Origin: VBDM01 sp035637655
GTDB taxonomy: Bacteria > Pseudomonadota > Gammaproteobacteria > Burkholderiales > SG8-39
Assembly (NCBI GenBank): GCA_035637655.1
Contig: DASPWT010000112.1
Span: forward strand, 1-64,000
Reading direction: 5' to 3'
Length of the DNA: 64,000 bases
The position numbers and the translations under genes were made by a program. This document shows, one piece after another, positions 49,066-57,700 of this stretch. The stretch's first letter is position 1. Every line of letters starts with the position of its first letter. The notes under the pieces are model-generated. The model was given only the letters and a program-made list of their open reading frames with translations, did not search any database and was not told where the DNA came from.

Positions 49066-49632
49066 CTACACGCGCTCGATATACGCACCGTCGTTGGTGT
49101 TGACCTTGATTTTCTCGCCGGAGTTGACGAACGGCGGGACCTGGACGATGAGGCCGGTCTCGGTCTTGGCCGGCTTGAACGAGGTCGTGACGGTGGCGTT
49201 CCTGATGTTGGGGTCGGTTTCGGTCACGGTGAGCACGACCGAAGGCGGCAGCTCGACCCCGATCGGCTTGTCGTTGTAGAACACCACCTGCACGTCGGTG
49301 TTGGGCAGCAGGTAGCCCGTCTGACCCTCGAGCATTTCATCCGACAAGGTCAGCTGCTCGTAATTCTCCTTGTCCATGAAAACATAGCCGGTGCCCTCGT
49401 TGTAGAGGTACTGCATCTCGCGCGGATCGACGAAAGCGCGTTCGACCTTGTCCTCGGTGCGGATGCGCTGGTTGGTCTTGGTGCCGCTCTCGATGTCCTT
49501 CATCTCGACCTGCATGAAGGCCCCGCCGCGCCCGCCGACGTGCACGTGGTAGCATTTGATCACGCGCCAGATCCGCTTTTCCCATTCGAGCAGATGACCG
49601 ACGCGGATTTCGGTAGCGAGAACTTTGGCCAT
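49066..49632 (-). CDS. efp: Elongation factor P (alphaproteobacteria-like type)
   Basis: 188 residues: KOW-like domain and two OB domains, ending VNTNDGAYIERV. EF-P relieves ribosomes stalled at polyproline. The tip loop reads HVHVGGRGGAFMQVEMKD, with Arg at the modified position. Typical betaproteobacterial EF-P reads NKSGRNAAVVKMKFKNL and is rhamnosylated by EarP; the present sequence (also SGTKTNQRIRTEDKVER) is closer to the alphaproteobacterial type. No earP is next to it. It diverges from the uracil-DNA glycosylase gene. Confidence 0.92.
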   Translation of the reverse strand: MAKVLATEIRVGHLLEWEKRIWRVIKCYHVHVGGRGGAFMQVEMKDIESGTKTNQRIRTEDKVERAFVDPREMQYLYNEGTGYVFMDKENYEQLTLSDEMLEGQTGYLLPNTDVQVVFYNDKPIGVELPPSVVLTVTETDPNIRNATVTTSFKPAKTETGLIVQVPPFVNSGEKIKVNTNDGAYIERV

Positions 49633-49678
49633 GGTTTGGGCGCGCTGGAGGCAAGGCGCGGCATTCTATAACACTCCG

Positions 49679-50341
49679 GTGACGAAGTCGAAACTGCAAT
49701 CGGGATACGATCCCGCCTGCCGCGCCTGCCCGCGCCTCGCCGGATATCTCGACCAAGTCAGGCAGGAGCACCCCGATTACCACGCGCGCCCCGTCGCGCC
49801 CTTCGGTCCGAAACGCGCGGCCCTGCTGGTGGTGGGCCTCGCTCCAGGACTCCATGGGGCGAACCGCACCGGCCGGCCTTTCACCGGGGACCATGCCGGC
49901 ATCCTGCTTTACAGGACCTTGCATCGATACGGCTTCGCCAGCCACGAGGGCTCGTCCGATCCGGGAGACGGACTCGAGCTCATCGGTTGCCGCGTCACCA
50001 ACGCGGTGAAGTGCCTTCCTCCTCGGAACAAGCCGCAGCCCGACGAAATACGGCGCTGCAATCGTTACCTTGCCGTGGAGATCGCCGCGGTGCGGCCGCG
50101 GGCGATCCTCGCGCTCGGCGCGATCGCCCACCGGGCGGTGTTGATGGTTTTCAATCTCGCCCCGGGGCGGTATCGCTTCGCGCACCGCGCCGTTCACGAG
50201 CTTTCCGCGGCCTCGTCGATGACCCGGCTCTTCGATAGCTATCACTGCAGCCGCTATAATACGCAGACGAAGCGGCTCACCGCACCGATGTTCGAAGCGG
50301 TGGTTCGCGATATCGCGACTTTCCTCCGCGGCCCCACATGA
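49679..50341 (+). CDS. Uracil-DNA glycosylase, family 5 (UdgB type)
   Basis: 220 residues from GTG 49679. Iron-sulfur UDG: four Cys are in CRACPRL, VKCLP and YHCSRYNT. Motif 1 reads VVGLAPGLHGANRTGRPFTGD, which lacks the catalytic Asp/Asn of other families but matches UDGb, and motif 3 is HCSRYNT. It removes uracil and possibly other deaminated bases. The stop overlaps the uvrC ATG by 4 nt, so base and nucleotide excision repair genes are coupled. Confidence 0.85.
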   Translation: MTKSKLQSGYDPACRACPRLAGYLDQVRQEHPDYHARPVAPFGPKRAALLVVGLAPGLHGANRTGRPFTGDHAGILLYRTLHRYGFASHEGSSDPGDGLELIGCRVTNAVKCLPPRNKPQPDEIRRCNRYLAVEIAAVRPRAILALGAIAHRAVLMVFNLAPGRYRFAHRAVHELSAASSMTRLFDSYHCSRYNTQTKRLTAPMFEAVVRDIATFLRGPT

Positions 50342-52191
50342 CTTCCCGAAGCACAGCGCTCCGACCCGCAGAGGGCACGCCGGTGAGGGCAGCTTTCGAC
50401 GCGCAGGCACTGCTCGCCAGCTTGCCGGGTCTGCCGGGCGTGTACCGCATGGTCGGCGCGGGAGGGGAGGCGCTCTACGTCGGCAAGGCGGGCGACCTGA
50501 AAAAGCGCGTCTCGTCCTATTTCCAGAAAACGCAGCACGGCCCGCGCATCGCCATGATGCTGACGCAGGTCGCGGCGGTCGAGATCACGGTCACCCGCTC
50601 CGAAGGGGAGGCGCTGATACTCGAGAACAATCTCATCAAGTCGCTCGCGCCGCGCTACAACATCCTGTTCCGCGACGACAAGTCCTATCCCTACCTGATG
50701 GTGAGCGGAGGGGATTTTCCGAGGCTCGGCTTTCATCGCGGGGCGATGGACAAGGCCCATCACTACTTCGGTCCGTTTCCGCACGCGGGCGCCGTGCGCG
50801 AGAGCATCCAGCTGCTGCAAAGGGTGTTTCGGCTGCGCACCTGTGAAGACTCGGTCTTCCAGAACCGCTCGCGGCCCTGCCTTCTCTACCAGATCCGACG
50901 CTGCACCGCGCCCTGCGTGGGCCACATCGCCGCGGCCGCTTACGCGGAAGACGTCAAGAGCGCGCAGCTCTACCTCGAGGGCCGCAGCGACACCGCCCTC
51001 AAGCGGCTCGAGGTCCGCATGCAGCAGGCCGCCGACGCGCGGCGCTACGAGGAGGCGGCGATCTACCGCGACCAGATCCAGTCCCTCGCCAAAGTCAGCC
51101 AGCGCCAGTACGCCGATACCGGCGCGGACGTCGATGTCGATATCATCGCGGTCGCCATGGAGCACGGCCTCGCCTGCGTCAACCTGATGATGGTGCGCGG
51201 CGGCAGGCAGCTCGGGGACCGCAGCCTCTTTCCTCAGAATGCCGAGGAGCGCGACGCAAGGGAAGTGCTCGCGGCGTTCATCGCGCAGCATTATCTGGAG
51301 CGGCCGATACCGGGAGCGCTGGTCGTCGGCGAAGAGCTCGAGGTCGAAGAGCTCGAGGCCACGCTCACCGAACACGCGAAACGCAGCGTGCGTATCTGTA
51401 CGCGTCCAACGGCCGCGCGCCGCGCCTGGCTCGAGACGGCCCGGCAAAACGCGCTTCAGGCCCTCAAGTCGAAGCTCAGCGAGCACAGTACCCAGGGAAC
51501 GCGGCTCGCAGCGCTGCGCGAGGCGCTCGGTGCGCCCGACACCGCGCAGCGCATCGAATGCTTCGACGTGAGCCACACCATGGGCGAGGCCACGGTGGCG
51601 GCCTGTGTGGTATACGATCGCATGGACATGCGCCGGGGCGAGTACCGCCGCTACAACATCGAGGGCTTGGCGCCGGGCGACGACTACGGCGCCCTGGCGC
51701 AGGCGCTTTCGCGCCGCTACGCCAAGATAGCGGGCGGGGAAGGCGTCGCACCCGACCTGATTTTCATCGACGGCGGCAAGGGACAGGTGAACGCGGCGAG
51801 AGAAGCGCTCGCAGAGCTCGGTCTCTCCGATATTGCGCTGGTGGGCATTGCCAAGGGACCGGAGAGAAAGCCCGGGCTCGAAGAGCTGTGGGTCGGCGAG
51901 CGCGTGGTAAGGCTTCCGCCCGATCACGCCGGACTGCACCTGATCCAGCGGATTCGCGATGAAGCACACCGCTTCGCCATCGCCGGGCACCGGGCGCGAC
52001 GCTCCAGGCGTCGCACCACCTCGACGCTGGAGGACATCGCAGGGATCGGCGCCAAACGCCGCAAACAGCTGCTCACGCGCTTCGGCGGGCTGAAGGGCGT
52101 CATGGGCGCGAGCGTCGAGGACCTGACGCAGGTCGAGGGAATCAGCCGCAAGCTCGCCGAAAAAATCTACCAGGAACTCCATGCCGCTTAA
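50338..52191 (+). CDS. uvrC: UvrABC system protein C
   Basis: 617 residues from ATG 50338. GIY-YIG nuclease domain at the start (PGVYRMVGAGGEALYVGKAGDLKKRVSSYF), Cys-rich segment (RPCLLYQIRRCTAPCVG), UVR motif (about 205-240), the RNase H-like 5' nuclease part (ECFDVSHTMGEATVAACVVYD, IDGGKGQ) and two helix-hairpin-helix motifs at the end. It makes both incisions in nucleotide excision repair. The 3' end overlaps pgsA by 11 nt, the E. coli order. Confidence 0.96.
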   Translation: MTSRSTALRPAEGTPVRAAFDAQALLASLPGLPGVYRMVGAGGEALYVGKAGDLKKRVSSYFQKTQHGPRIAMMLTQVAAVEITVTRSEGEALILENNLIKSLAPRYNILFRDDKSYPYLMVSGGDFPRLGFHRGAMDKAHHYFGPFPHAGAVRESIQLLQRVFRLRTCEDSVFQNRSRPCLLYQIRRCTAPCVGHIAAAAYAEDVKSAQLYLEGRSDTALKRLEVRMQQAADARRYEEAAIYRDQIQSLAKVSQRQYADTGADVDVDIIAVAMEHGLACVNLMMVRGGRQLGDRSLFPQNAEERDAREVLAAFIAQHYLERPIPGALVVGEELEVEELEATLTEHAKRSVRICTRPTAARRAWLETARQNALQALKSKLSEHSTQGTRLAALREALGAPDTAQRIECFDVSHTMGEATVAACVVYDRMDMRRGEYRRYNIEGLAPGDDYGALAQALSRRYAKIAGGEGVAPDLIFIDGGKGQVNAAREALAELGLSDIALVGIAKGPERKPGLEELWVGERVVRLPPDHAGLHLIQRIRDEAHRFAIAGHRARRSRRRTTSTLEDIAGIGAKRRKQLLTRFGGLKGVMGASVEDLTQVEGISRKLAEKIYQELHAA

Positions 52192-52783
52192 CGTTCCGAT
52201 CCTTCTCACGTGGCTGCGCATCCTGACCATCCCGCTGGTGATCGGGGTGTTCTATGTCCCCGAGCTGTGGCTCTCGAGCCGGCACCAGAACCTGATTGCG
52301 ACCGCGTTGTTCATCGCGGCCGCGATCACCGACTGGCTCGATGGCTACCTCGCGAGGCGCTTGAACCAGACGTCGGCGTTCGGCGCGTTCCTCGACCCGG
52401 TCGCCGACAAGCTGATGATCGCCGCAGCGCTGATCGTACTGGTCTGGCTTCAGCGCGTAGACGCGATCATCGCCGTAGTCATCATCGGCCGGGAGATCGC
52501 CGTTTCGGCGCTGCGCGAATGGATGGCGAAGAGCGGCCAGTCGAAAAGCGTCGCGGTGAATTTCCTCGGCAAGATAAAAACGATTTCGCAGATGATCGCC
52601 GTGCCGATGCTGCTCTACAACGAGCGGATCGGCGTGCTCAGCCCGCAGCGCGTCGGCACCTGGCTCATCTATCTCGCTGCGATACTGACTCTGGTGTCGA
52701 TGTTCTACTACCTCAAGCTCGCGCTTGCACCGCGCGCGGCAGGAGACCGCCGCCGGCTTGACCGCAGGGAGATCGGTCCGTAG
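52181..52783 (+). CDS. pgsA: CDP-diacylglycerol-glycerol-3-phosphate 3-phosphatidyltransferase
   Basis: 200 residues. The CDP-alcohol phosphatidyltransferase signature D-G-x2-A-R-x8-G-x3-D-x3-D is exact (DGYLARRLNQTSAFGAFLDP, continuing VADK). About five membrane helices. It makes phosphatidylglycerol phosphate. Its stop codon TAG is also the first half of the -10 box of the downstream tRNA promoter. Confidence 0.95.
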   Translation: MPLNVPILLTWLRILTIPLVIGVFYVPELWLSSRHQNLIATALFIAAAITDWLDGYLARRLNQTSAFGAFLDPVADKLMIAAALIVLVWLQRVDAIIAVVIIGREIAVSALREWMAKSGQSKSVAVNFLGKIKTISQMIAVPMLLYNERIGVLSPQRVGTWLIYLAAILTLVSMFYYLKLALAPRAAGDRRRLDRREIGP

Positions 52784-52786
52784 AAT
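52758..52786 (+). promoter_or_regulatory. Predicted sigma70 promoter of the tRNA Gly-Cys-Leu cluster
   Basis: TTGACC (52758-52763), a 17-nt spacer and TAGAAT (52781-52786), inside the end of pgsA. The same hexamers occur at the tRNA-Asn promoter (10941-10970). The start would be near 52793, just before tRNA-Gly. Confidence 0.7.
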
Positions 52787-52800
52787 TTCCGCCTGCTCTC

Positions 52801-52876
52801 GCGGGAGTAGCTCAGTTGGTAGAGCGTAACCTTGCCAAGGTTAAGGTCGCGAGTTCGAGACTCGTCTCCCGCTCCA
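52801..52876 (+). tRNA. tRNA-Gly (GCC)
   Basis: A 76-nt cloverleaf with acceptor GCGGGAG/CTCCCGC, encoded CCA, D-arm AGCTCAGTTGGTAGAGC, anticodon GCC in CCTTGCCAAGG and T-arm GAGTTCGAGACTC. First of three tRNA genes after pgsA, as in E. coli glyW-cysT-leuZ. Confidence 0.97.
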
Positions 52877-52935
52877 GAATCCTGAAGGAACAGCCGGTTC
52901 TCGAAGCCCCTCGCTGTTCCTGGCCTCAAGCATGC

Positions 52936-53009
52936 GGCGGGGTGGCAGAGTGGTCATGCAGCGGCCTGCAAAGCCGTGGACGCCGGTTCGATTCCGACCC
53001 CCGCCTCCA
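52936..53009 (+). tRNA. tRNA-Cys (GCA)
   Basis: A 74-nt gene with acceptor GGCGGGG/CCCCGCC, encoded CCA and anticodon GCA in GCCTGCAAAGC. Second gene of the cluster. Confidence 0.96.
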
Positions 53010-53064
53010 GCCGGACTGGAGGGCACCCGCTCCCAGTTTCTTTCTGACACAATCCCCGCCTAGA

Positions 53065-53155
53065 GCCCGGGTGGTGAAACTGGTAGACACAAGGGACTTA
53101 AAATCCCTCGACGGATAATTCCGTCATGCAGGTTCGACCCCTGCCCCGGGCACCA
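53065..53155 (+). tRNA. tRNA-Leu (TAA)
   Basis: A 91-nt type II tRNA with acceptor GCCCGGG/CCCGGGC, encoded CCA, anticodon TAA in GGGACTTAAAATCCC and a long variable arm (CGACGGATAATTCCGTC). Third gene of the cluster. Confidence 0.97.
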
Positions 53156-53217
53156 TCGGAGTAATATGGTTTCGTGGCATTCGCTCTCCATTTTCCTCCG
53201 GGACGTTCGCTCTCGCC

Positions 53218-53784
53218 ATGACTGAAAACTGGGTCGACTTCGCTTTGAACGTGATCGGGGGGGCGGCGGCTTTTCTATGTCTGTTCGACGGCACGCGGCG
53301 GCTGAGCGCGTACGGCGTGCATGGCAAGGCGGTGCTGATGACGGTATTGGCGGCGGCCATCTGCGCGCTCTACGGCGGGTTCGCGTACTGGAAATACGTC
53401 GACCTAGCGACGTTGAGCATGAATCAACGAAAGCCCTCGGCTACGCAACTGCCCGCGAACTGGGGTGGAGGACTTTCGCCGGAGAGAAAGGAAGCCGTGA
53501 GCCTGGCGCGAGCGCGTCAGACCTTCATGGGGTCCGGGACGCTAGCAAGCTATGTCGATCGCGGCGGCGAAACCAGGACCTATGCTCCGACCCAGGAAGA
53601 TCTCCTGCGACGCGAGCGCGTGCTGGCCTATTACTCCCGGGCGGAATACGCGGCTCGCAGCAGCCTCGTGGAGGCCCTGCTCTGGTTGATCATGGGCGTG
53701 CTCGCAATACTCTTCGGATTCGCCATGTCGTTCGAGAAATTGCCGGCGCCGGCGGGCCCAACGGCGGAGCCCGGCGACGCGTAG
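53218..53784 (+). CDS. Membrane protein of unknown function
   Basis: 188 residues with three predicted membrane helices (about 9-25, 38-58 and 148-172) and a soluble stretch between the last two (NQRKPSATQLPANWGGGL, then LARARQTFMGSGTLASYVDRGG). I do not recognise a family. The stretch YVDRGGETRTYAPTQEDLLRRERVLAYYSRAEYA suggests a structured extracytoplasmic domain. It follows the tRNA cluster and precedes a YkvA-like gene by 12 nt, so those two may share a transcript. Confidence 0.65.
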   Translation: MTENWVDFALNVIGGAAAFLCLFDGTRRLSAYGVHGKAVLMTVLAAAICALYGGFAYWKYVDLATLSMNQRKPSATQLPANWGGGLSPERKEAVSLARARQTFMGSGTLASYVDRGGETRTYAPTQEDLLRRERVLAYYSRAEYAARSSLVEALLWLIMGVLAILFGFAMSFEKLPAPAGPTAEPGDA

Positions 53785-53796
53785 TCTCCGACGGCG

Positions 53797-54192
53797 ATGC
53801 CGCTGCTGTCCAGCCTCAAGCAACGCGCGCGCCACCTCAAGAGCGAGACTCTCGCCCTTTGGTTCGCCGCGCGCCATCCCGGCACGCCGTGGTACGCGAA
53901 GCTTCTGGTCGCGGGAATCGTAGCGTATGCGCTGAGCCCCATCGACCTCATCCCGGACTTCGTGCCGGTCCTGGGATATCTTGACGATCTCATACTGATC
54001 CCGCTGGGGATCGTCCTTGCGGTCAGGATGATTCCGGCTCCGATTCTGGAGGAGTGCAGGGCGCGGGCGCAGGAGACGATGGCGAGCGCTCGGCCGGTGA
54101 GCCGCGTTGCAGCGCTGGTCATCGTCGGGGTCTGGCTGGCCGCGGCGGCGCTCGCCGCGGTGTGGGCCTATCGGACCTGGTTCAGCCCTTGA
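53797..54192 (+). CDS. YkvA family protein (DUF1232)
   Basis: 131 residues. The DUF1232 signature is PWYAKLLVAGIVAYALSPIDLIPDF, followed by VLGYLDDLILIPLGI, and there is a C-terminal membrane helix (AALVIVGVWLAAAALAAVWAY). The family is small, membrane-linked and widespread, with no known biochemical role. Confidence 0.88.
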   Translation: MPLLSSLKQRARHLKSETLALWFAARHPGTPWYAKLLVAGIVAYALSPIDLIPDFVPVLGYLDDLILIPLGIVLAVRMIPAPILEECRARAQETMASARPVSRVAALVIVGVWLAAAALAAVWAYRTWFSP

Positions 54193-54255
54193 AACAATGG
54201 ATTGGCGTGCCGACATCAGCGAGGCGCGGTAGAATGTTTGCGAAGGAACGTGAAC

Positions 54256-54684
54256 GTGATCGTATTTGAGCTGATTTGCGCGGATCGTCACCGGTTCGAG
54301 GGCTGGTTCGCTTCGGCGGGTGACTTCGAGGGCCAGAAAGCCCGCGGCCTGCTCTCGTGCCCGGTTTGCAGCGATTCCAGCATCGAAAAGCTGCTCACGG
54401 CAAAAATCGGCAGACTGGAGGCCGAGCCGTCGCGGGAGAACGCGCAGCCGCCTGTCGCGCCGGTCGCGCGTTCGCGCAACCTCCACGAAGCCATCGACTA
54501 CATCCTGCTCAACACCGAGAACGTGGGAGAGGATTTTCCCGCCGAGGCGCGGCGTATCCATCACAGGGAAGTCCCGCAGCGAAATATCCGCGGCGTGGCG
54601 ACCGGCGAGCAGACGCGCGACCTCCTGGAAGAGGGCATTGCGGTGATGCCGCTGCCGATCCCGCCTCGCAAGGACTGGCACTGA
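54256..54684 (+). CDS. DUF1178 family protein
   Basis: 142 residues from GTG 54256 (VIVFELICADRHRFEGWFAS), the usual family start, although GTG 54250 is also in frame. A Cys pair in LLSCPVCSDSSIEKLLTA together with the early Cys gives a possible small metal site like a zinc ribbon. The C-terminal part has GEDFPAEARRIHHREVPQRNIRGVAT. Function unknown; common in alpha- and betaproteobacteria. Confidence 0.85.
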   Translation: MIVFELICADRHRFEGWFASAGDFEGQKARGLLSCPVCSDSSIEKLLTAKIGRLEAEPSRENAQPPVAPVARSRNLHEAIDYILLNTENVGEDFPAEARRIHHREVPQRNIRGVATGEQTRDLLEEGIAVMPLPIPPRKDWH

Positions 54685-54690
54685 TTTCTG

Positions 54691-54710
54691 CTCCCGCGAT
54701 TCCGCGGGAG
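54691..54710. terminator. Convergent-gene hairpin, possible bidirectional terminator
   Basis: CTCCCGCG and CGCGGGAG form a perfect 8-bp stem with loop ATTC, between the ends of the DUF1178 gene (54684) and the large flavoprotein gene (54720). No U-run follows on either strand, so termination is likely weak or factor-dependent. Confidence 0.5.
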
Positions 54711-54719
54711 TCATGCCGG

Positions 54720-57700
54720 TCAGACCAAAGTCCGTTGCTTGCGCAGCTCCGGCATGCAGTGCCGTATCCACTGCGCGGTGATCTTTTCCTGCAGCGAATT
54801 TTGCTTGAGGCGCTCCGAGAGAGCGCCGAAATCCACGCTGTCGAGCTCCTGGTCCTGATTGAAACAGGAGAAGACGTAGGTCGTCTTTCCTGTCCGCGGG
54901 TCGCGCTGCGGCTGCAGGCACTGGGCGCAGATTTCCTTGAGCATGCACTGCATCGGCGAATTGATCGAGCCGATCGCGAGGTGATGCGGCTTGAGATAGT
55001 CCCTGAGGACGTCGTGGCGCGCGCGCGCGACCGCCGCCATCATGCGATCGGAGCCTATGGCGATGAGCCGGTCGGCGTCCTCCATGCGGATCGAGGGAAG
55101 CCCGAGCCTCCCCTGCGCGTAGGCGTCCATCGCCTGGACGATGTTTCCGACGAAGCGTCTGTCTTGCGGACGCGCTTTTGCGTTTTCCAGCCTGAATCCC
55201 GGCTCCTCATCGCAGCACCACACGACCACGTCTGCGGCGCTTTCGATTTCGGCTACTTTGTAGCGGTCGATGACTTTCTTGTAGCCGGCAAAATAGAGCA
55301 CTTTCGACCCTCGAGCCCGGAACGCCGCGCCGATCGAAAACAGGACCGCGTTGCCCAGGCCCCCGCCCACGAGGATCACCGTTTCATTCGCCGCGATGTG
55401 CGTCGGGTTGCCCGTGGGGCCCATGAGGATCACGGGCTCCCCGGGTTGGAGCATCGCGCACAGATCTGATGAACCGCCCATCTCGAGCACGATGGTGGAG
55501 ACGAGGCCACGGTCCCGGTCCACCCAGGCACCGGTCATCGCGAGCCCTTCCATCTGAAGGCGGGTCGTCGTGGCGGCGTTCGTCACGACGGGAGAGAGGG
55601 TCTCGAAATTCTGCAGCCGGTAGAACTGGCCGGGCCGGAACTTGCGCGCAGCGAGCGGGGCATTTACCACCACTTCGACGATGGCGGGCGTGAGCCGCTC
55701 GACCTTGTGCACGGTCGCGAGCAGCTGGCCGGCGAGCGAAGCGAAGAACGCGGCCGGCGCACTCCGCGACCGCGGCGGGGTTTTTGCCAGCGCGCGCGAC
55801 ACGACCGGGTAGCCCTGGCGCGCCGAACCGAGCGCCTTGACGACGTTGCCGAAGTAGGAGGGATGCAGATCGCCGAAGAAGCTGACGAAGCGCCCGTCGG
55901 GAAAGCGCGAAAGCAGCACGTCGGCGCGCTCGGGCTTGGAAATCGCGCGCTGCGGGCTCAACGGCCGTCCGTCCTCGTCGCAGGCCCGGAAATATCTTCC
56001 GTCGAGCTGGAAGTGCGCCGCGTCCTCGCGGGCGAGCACCGTGTTCGGCTGGGTCCCCGCGGCGACGAACACGGTGTGCGCGGGCAGCCAGTGCTCGGCC
56101 GATTCGCCGCCGAGACCGCTTTCCCGGGCGAAGCGCATGCCGCGCGCGGCGCCGTAATTGTCCACGTCCACCGCCACCGGCGACAGGCTTTCGCAGAAAG
56201 CGACCCCTTCCTCGAGCGCCTTCTCGACCTCCTCGTGATTGAGCGTGTAGGAAGGGCTGTCGATCAGCCGGCGCCGGTAGGCGATGGTGACGCCGCCCCA
56301 GTGCCGGAGGAGCTCGACGACGCGCGCGGCGCGGCCTTCGCGCGCGGCAAAGGCCCGTTCCTCGCGGATCGCGCGCGCATGCGCGAGGAACTCCTCGGCG
56401 ATCTCGCGTTCCTGGTCGTCCCATTTCTGGCGCACCGCATCCTCGCCCGTCTCCGCGACGAGCGCCTCGTAGCGCAACAGGAACTTCTCCACCTGCACCG
56501 GATAGTAGGCGAGCGATTCGGTCGCGGTGTCGATCGCGGTCAAGCCGCCGCCGACCACCACCACGGGCAGGCGCAGCTGCATGTTGGCGATGGAGTCCGT
56601 CTTGGCCGCGCCCGTGAGCTGCAGCGCCATCAGGAAGTCGGAGGCGGCGCGCACGCCGCGCGCGAGCCCGTTCGGGATGTCGAGCACCGTGGGCTTGCCC
56701 GCGCCCATGCAAAGGGCCACGTGGTCGAAGCCGAGCTCGAACGCGTCCTCGACGCTGACCGTGCCGCCGAAGCGCACGCCCCCGTACATCGCGAACTGCG
56801 CGCGCCGCTCGAGCAGGAGGCGCACGAGCTTGAGGAAATTCTTGTCCCAGCGCACGGTGATGCCGTACTCGGCGACGCCTCCGAATCCCGCCATGACGCG
56901 GTCGTCGAGGCCCTCATAGAGCGCTTGCACGTCCCGGATCGGCTCGACGGGCACGCGGCTCCCGCCGGCATCGATCCCGGAGAAGCGGGCCGGCAGCGGC
57001 TCGATCTTCAGGCCGTCGATGCCGGCCACCGCGTGCCCTTCGTTCATGAGGTAATGGGCGAGGGTGAACCCCGCGGGCCCCATGCCGGCAATGAGCACCT
57101 TGTAGCCGGTCGCCGGTTGGGGCAGCGGCCGGCGGAAATTGAGTGGGTTCCAGCGCGTGAGCAGCGAGTAGATCTCGAAGCCCCAGGGCAGCTCGAGGAC
57201 GTCTTTCAGGGTGCGCGTCTCGATCTGCGGTATGTTGACGGGCTCCTGCTTCTGGTAGATGCAGGCTTTCATGCAGTCGTTGCAGATGCGGTGCCCGGTC
57301 GCCGCCACCATGGGATTGTCGATGACGATCACGGCGAGCGCCGAGAGCGCGTTGCCCTGCGCCTTGAGCGTGTGGAACTCGGAGATCTTTTCTTCCAGCG
57401 GGCAACCGGCGAGTGTCACGCCGAACGGGCTCTTCTTGAACGCCACCTTGTCCGGTGTCTCCGCGGGCGGTTTCTCCCGGAGACCCTTGGAGCAGGAATC
57501 CTTGCCCTGGGTGTGGCACCAGATGCAGTAGTTGGCCTGGTCGAGCGCGCCGACGAGGTCGGTACCCGGGTCGGTGAGAGCGAAGCCCTTGCGCCTGCGG
57601 ATGTGCTCGGGGCGGATTGTGTAGGCGACGACGCCATCCCGGTCGCTCTTTTGCGCGTGCACGAGGAGGTTGTGCGGATCGATCTTGGCCGGCGCCTTAA

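Noticed and set aside
50254..52230. 658-residue minus-strand open frame opposite uvrC
   Set aside because: Antisense of uvrC; no start site, no motifs.
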